Assembly (NCBI RefSeq): GCF_902150065.1
Contig: NC_043983.1
Location: forward strand, 10,719,321-10,783,320
Direction: 5' to 3'
From: Myripristis murdjan
Lineage: Eukaryota > Chordata > Actinopteri > Holocentriformes > Holocentridae
Length of the DNA: 64,000 nt
Of this stretch, positions 60,900 to 64,000 are shown in pieces. The position numbers were made by a program, and so were the translations under genes. How positions within the stretch are numbered: position 1 is the first letter of the stretch; every line of letters begins with the position of its first letter. Below the pieces are notes generated by a model. That model ran no database searches. It was given only the letters and a program-made list of their open reading frames with translations, and was not told where the DNA came from.

Positions 60900-63832
60900 A
60901 TGGTGGCCACCAGGAGAGGAGTACGCGTGTACTCCCCGAGTAAAACAAACTCCGATCAGGCCTCTGCTGTCCAGGTAAACACGGCAATGTCATGTTCTTC
61001 TGCGTCAAATACGCACTGTTTAAGTAACCCGGCGCCTGGCGATGAAATGAGCCGGTCACTTGTCTGTTTATTCTGCCAGTTTACATGGTCACACTCACGT
61101 GGGAGTCCATCCAGAGCTGTGCTGTGATAGTTTGTAAACAGTTTGGTGTGTTGATACCTCGACACCTAAATGTCCAAACAGCGTGTTGACTAGATGCAGG
61201 GCGGCACTGTCCTCTGGCTCAGACTGCCTGCTCTTACTGCTCATGTTGCTGACAGCAAGTTCATCACTGAGCAGGCAGGAGCAGCGGCTGAAGGGCTGAT
61301 TCCAGATCAGGGCCTTAAACTGATGAACCTCATACATCTGAGCAGCGTCACATTGTTCCCTTACTACCAGTGCCAACAGGGTACGCTTTGAACTGTTGGG
61401 TGTGAATATTACAATGAACTGGACTCCCAAAATGTTATCCCACGTCACCTTATGATGAGCTTGTTGTTGAACTAGTGGCCTTATGACTGATCTTGTCTTA
61501 CACCTCCCATTCAGGCCACCCCATCCACTGTTCGGAGAACCAGGAGGACTGCTAAGCAAGCGGAGAGTCCGAGCCGGCATGGCCAGGAAGAGGAGACCAG
61601 CAGCCAGCCGGAGGAGAGCGAGGGAGCACCTCCAGTGTCTCCCCAGAGCCAAGCCTCAGTGAAAAGATGTACCAGGGCTTCCAGACTCCACAGTCCGGAG
61701 CCGCCCTCCACCCCTGTGGGCTCCACCCACGAGGCTGACGTGTCCGACCTGGAGTCCTGCTGCTCCGCCGTGTCTGACATCGAAATGCCGGTCACACGCA
61801 CCCGCGGCAGGAGGAGACAGCCCGGTTTAGTGACTCGGGAAGAGGATGAGGTATCTGAGGTAGAGTCTTGTTCTTCAGCGGTATCCACCTCGAAAGCAGG
61901 GCAGAGCACTCGCCGCAGCACCAGGAAAACGAAGACACTCCCGGAGAGTTCGGCCGGCGCAGCGGCCGAGGTCGAGTCTTGCAGTTCTGTGATGTCAGAC
62001 TCCCAAAGAGTCACCAGGAGTCAAAGGAGAAGTGTTCGCACCAGGGCGTCAGCAAAAACGCGAACGGAAGACTCGGAGCTCTCAGACGCCGACAGCTGCA
62101 TGTCCGGCGTGTCCGCTGCTGAGGTGTCCGTGTCCTCCACCAGCAGAGCCGCTCGGTCTCGGAGGCGACCACAGCCCATCCCCATGCACCTGGACGAGGC
62201 CTCGGAGGGCTCTCAGTCGCCTGACCCAGGCGGTCGAAGAACCAGAGCTGCAAGAGGGAAGGCGGCAGCTACTGTTGTTGTCAGCGAGCCCCAGTCCTGT
62301 GATTCTGAGGGCTTTGAGTCTGGGCCCACTCTGACTACACAGAGGACCACACGCAGCCAGGTTAAGGCAAGATCCACAGCTCCCAAAGCCACAGACTCAG
62401 AGTCCGAATTGACTGACGTGCATTCTCCACTCGGTAGCCCCTGCTCCACGCGAGGCAGAGGGACACCCTGCAGCAGCCGCACAGGCTCTGGGAACAGTGG
62501 TCGAGCTGCTCCGGCCACTCGGCTGTCAGCCAAGGCTCTCAGCGTCGTGCTAGAGAGAACGAGCACCCCAAGAGCCGAGGAAGGAGAGGAAACAGGCGAA
62601 AGGGAGCCAAGTGTAACAGTGCCAGTGGAGACGAACTCCAAGGTGGGTAAGGTCACTGTATCGGAGCCAGCAGAGGAGGAGAGTGTATTAAATGACTCTA
62701 CGTTAGAAAGTACAGTGATTGCTGACCAAGACAACACACTTTCAGAGGAAGATAAGACCCTAAACTTAGAGGAAGAAGAGGAAGAAGTGATAGAGGTTGG
62801 ACCCCGAGGGAGTGTGACAATGTCTGTTGACGCGGAGATGAGTGAATCTGCTGGTGCACTGCCATCTAGCAGCGCTCCCCAAGAGTCTCCAGACACAAAA
62901 GAGACTGGAAAGTGGCACGCCGAAGAAGAAACCCAAGCTGTTAGTGTCGGTGAGCCTGCAGTGGCAGCCACAGACCAGCAGAGAGAGCCGTCTGCTGAGA
63001 ATGAGGTTGGAGACACCTCAGAGATGGCACTGATGCAGGAAACGGCCCCATCATCAAAGCCAGTGGAGCTCCCCTCTTCCCAGTCAGTTACAGTATCAAT
63101 ATGTGAAAGGGCCGCCGCTTCTGAAGTCACAGCGGAGGCCGAAGAGAAGGACAAAGCCATGGAAACAAGTGATGTGGACGCCCACACAGACTCTCACCGA
63201 TCACAAGCAGAGAGACCGGAAGATAAGCCTTCGGATGGGGATGCTGCTGTGGAAACGCTGCCAGGTGGGGAGGAGGAAATGGAGGTTGGTTCATCAGATA
63301 GAGATGCTCAGCAGGTGGTTAGCTCAGCCGAGGCCCCGCTTTCCCCCTCAAAGCCCAACCGAGTCCAGCCCGAGTCCATTCAGGTCGCGTCACGCCGGGA
63401 GCAGAAGGTCACAGTGGAGCCCGTCTCCAAGCAGCAACCTGAGGAGGACGTTATCGTCCAGAAAAAAGAACTGATCAGTCTGCTGGAGAGCAGCGAGGAC
63501 GAAGATGAATTTACAGAAGAAGACGAGGGGGAAACGTCTGGGGAGGAAGAAGAGGAAGATGATGAGCGCATGGAAGAAGAAACAGCAGGTCCTTCCAAGA
63601 CGCGCGAGGCAGCTTCTGCGTCAGTGGAGGGGCTGTTCATGATCGACACCCGCCCGGGGCAGGAGGCCAATGATCAGTACTTCAAGGAGGCTCTGGCTGA
63701 GGAGCGGGCCGACGCAAAGCGGGCAGACGCTGAGCAGGACGAGCAAGATGAGGACGAGTTTATAGACGAAGAGGGAGATGATGATGATGATGAAGACGCA
63801 CAAGTCCTCTTCTCCAGTAAAAATCCACAGCT
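60900..63832 (+). CDS. dnttip2: Deoxynucleotidyltransferase terminal-interacting protein 2 (TdIF2/FCF2 family), 5' part
   Basis: Coding exons 60900-60974 and 61515-63832 (ending in phase 2 at a GTAAGT donor) give about 797 residues. The conserved C-terminal Fcf2 domain lies beyond the window. The product is a nucleolar protein of the small-subunit processome (early 18S rRNA processing); the mammalian protein also binds terminal transferase and oestrogen receptor alpha. The start MVATRRGVRVYSPSK is basic. Four degenerate repeats with core E-S-C-x-S-x-V-S occur at about residues 100-112, 137-149, 177-186 and 213-225, each followed by Arg/Ser-rich stretches. The C-terminal half is very acidic. 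The motif GLFMIDTRPG (about residue 708) followed by a D/E-rich run matches the segment before the Fcf2 domain in human DNTTIP2. Already longer than the whole human protein (about 756). Adjacent to gclm, as in mammals. Confidence 0.92.
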
Positions 63833-64000
63833 GTAAGTAGGTTAGGTGGCATTCAGTTAGACCTACACCAGTACACATGAACAAATAGTACACATCCTAT
63901 CAGACCTGGATTACGTAAGTTTACAGCTTTATCTTTGCCGTCCATAAGAAGCCCTGAGAGCAGGATTTTTTTTTCTCCAGCTCAGTTGCCAAGCCACCCT
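63833..64000 (+). other. Start of the next dnttip2 intron, window edge
   Basis: Begins with the GTAAGT donor. A pyrimidine-rich run ending in CAG at 63971-63980 could be the next acceptor, but the 20 bases left are too few to confirm the reading frame. Confidence 0.4.

Noticed and set aside
62213-63187. 324-codon antisense frame across dnttip2
   Set aside because: It is the mirror of the Ser/Glu-rich dnttip2 exon. The Ser/Val-rich product is an artefact of codon composition.

Overview
The window reads as a gene-dense stretch of a ray-finned (teleost, probably percomorph) nuclear genome. The evidence is vertebrate genes with compact GT-AG introns, many long (CA)n/(GT)n microsatellites, fish-type CC chemokines, a tRNA-type SINE and a TTAA-flanked MITE. 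I reconstructed seven complete genes and one partial gene by joining exons at splice sites and checking that codon phase agrees at every junction.

Layout: tax1bp3 (+, 793-4905, PDZ protein); an EAAT1/EAAT4-type glutamate transporter (+, coding 11213-21895, with a long 3'UTR carrying a foldback MITE); a CC chemokine (-, 26545-28989) with a GC-AG intron; pole4 (-, 35047-38046); a NIM1-family kinase (+, 38764-42447) head to head with pole4; a second small CC chemokine (-, 49293-51414) in three short exons; gclm (+, 54324-59162); and dnttip2 (+, from 60900, running off the right edge).

These genes are not an operon and mostly do unrelated jobs. They cover PDZ-ligand competition, glutamate uptake, leukocyte attraction, the histone-fold subunit of DNA polymerase epsilon, an AMPK-related kinase, glutathione synthesis and ribosome biogenesis. 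Two relations stand out. The two chemokines share orientation, exon 1 length and intron phases and flank the pole4/nim1k pair. gclm and dnttip2 keep the neighbourhood they have in mammals.

I found no convincing new biological system, no CRISPR array, no retrovirus-like element and no RNA gene. The best second-look items are the hidden chemokine, the GC-AG intron, the Thr-to-Ser change in the NIM1 activation loop, a recent duplication flanking the transporter's start exon, the near-palindromic MITE in its 3'UTR, and a G-quadruplex-prone tract. All family and locus comparisons are from memory, not from a search.
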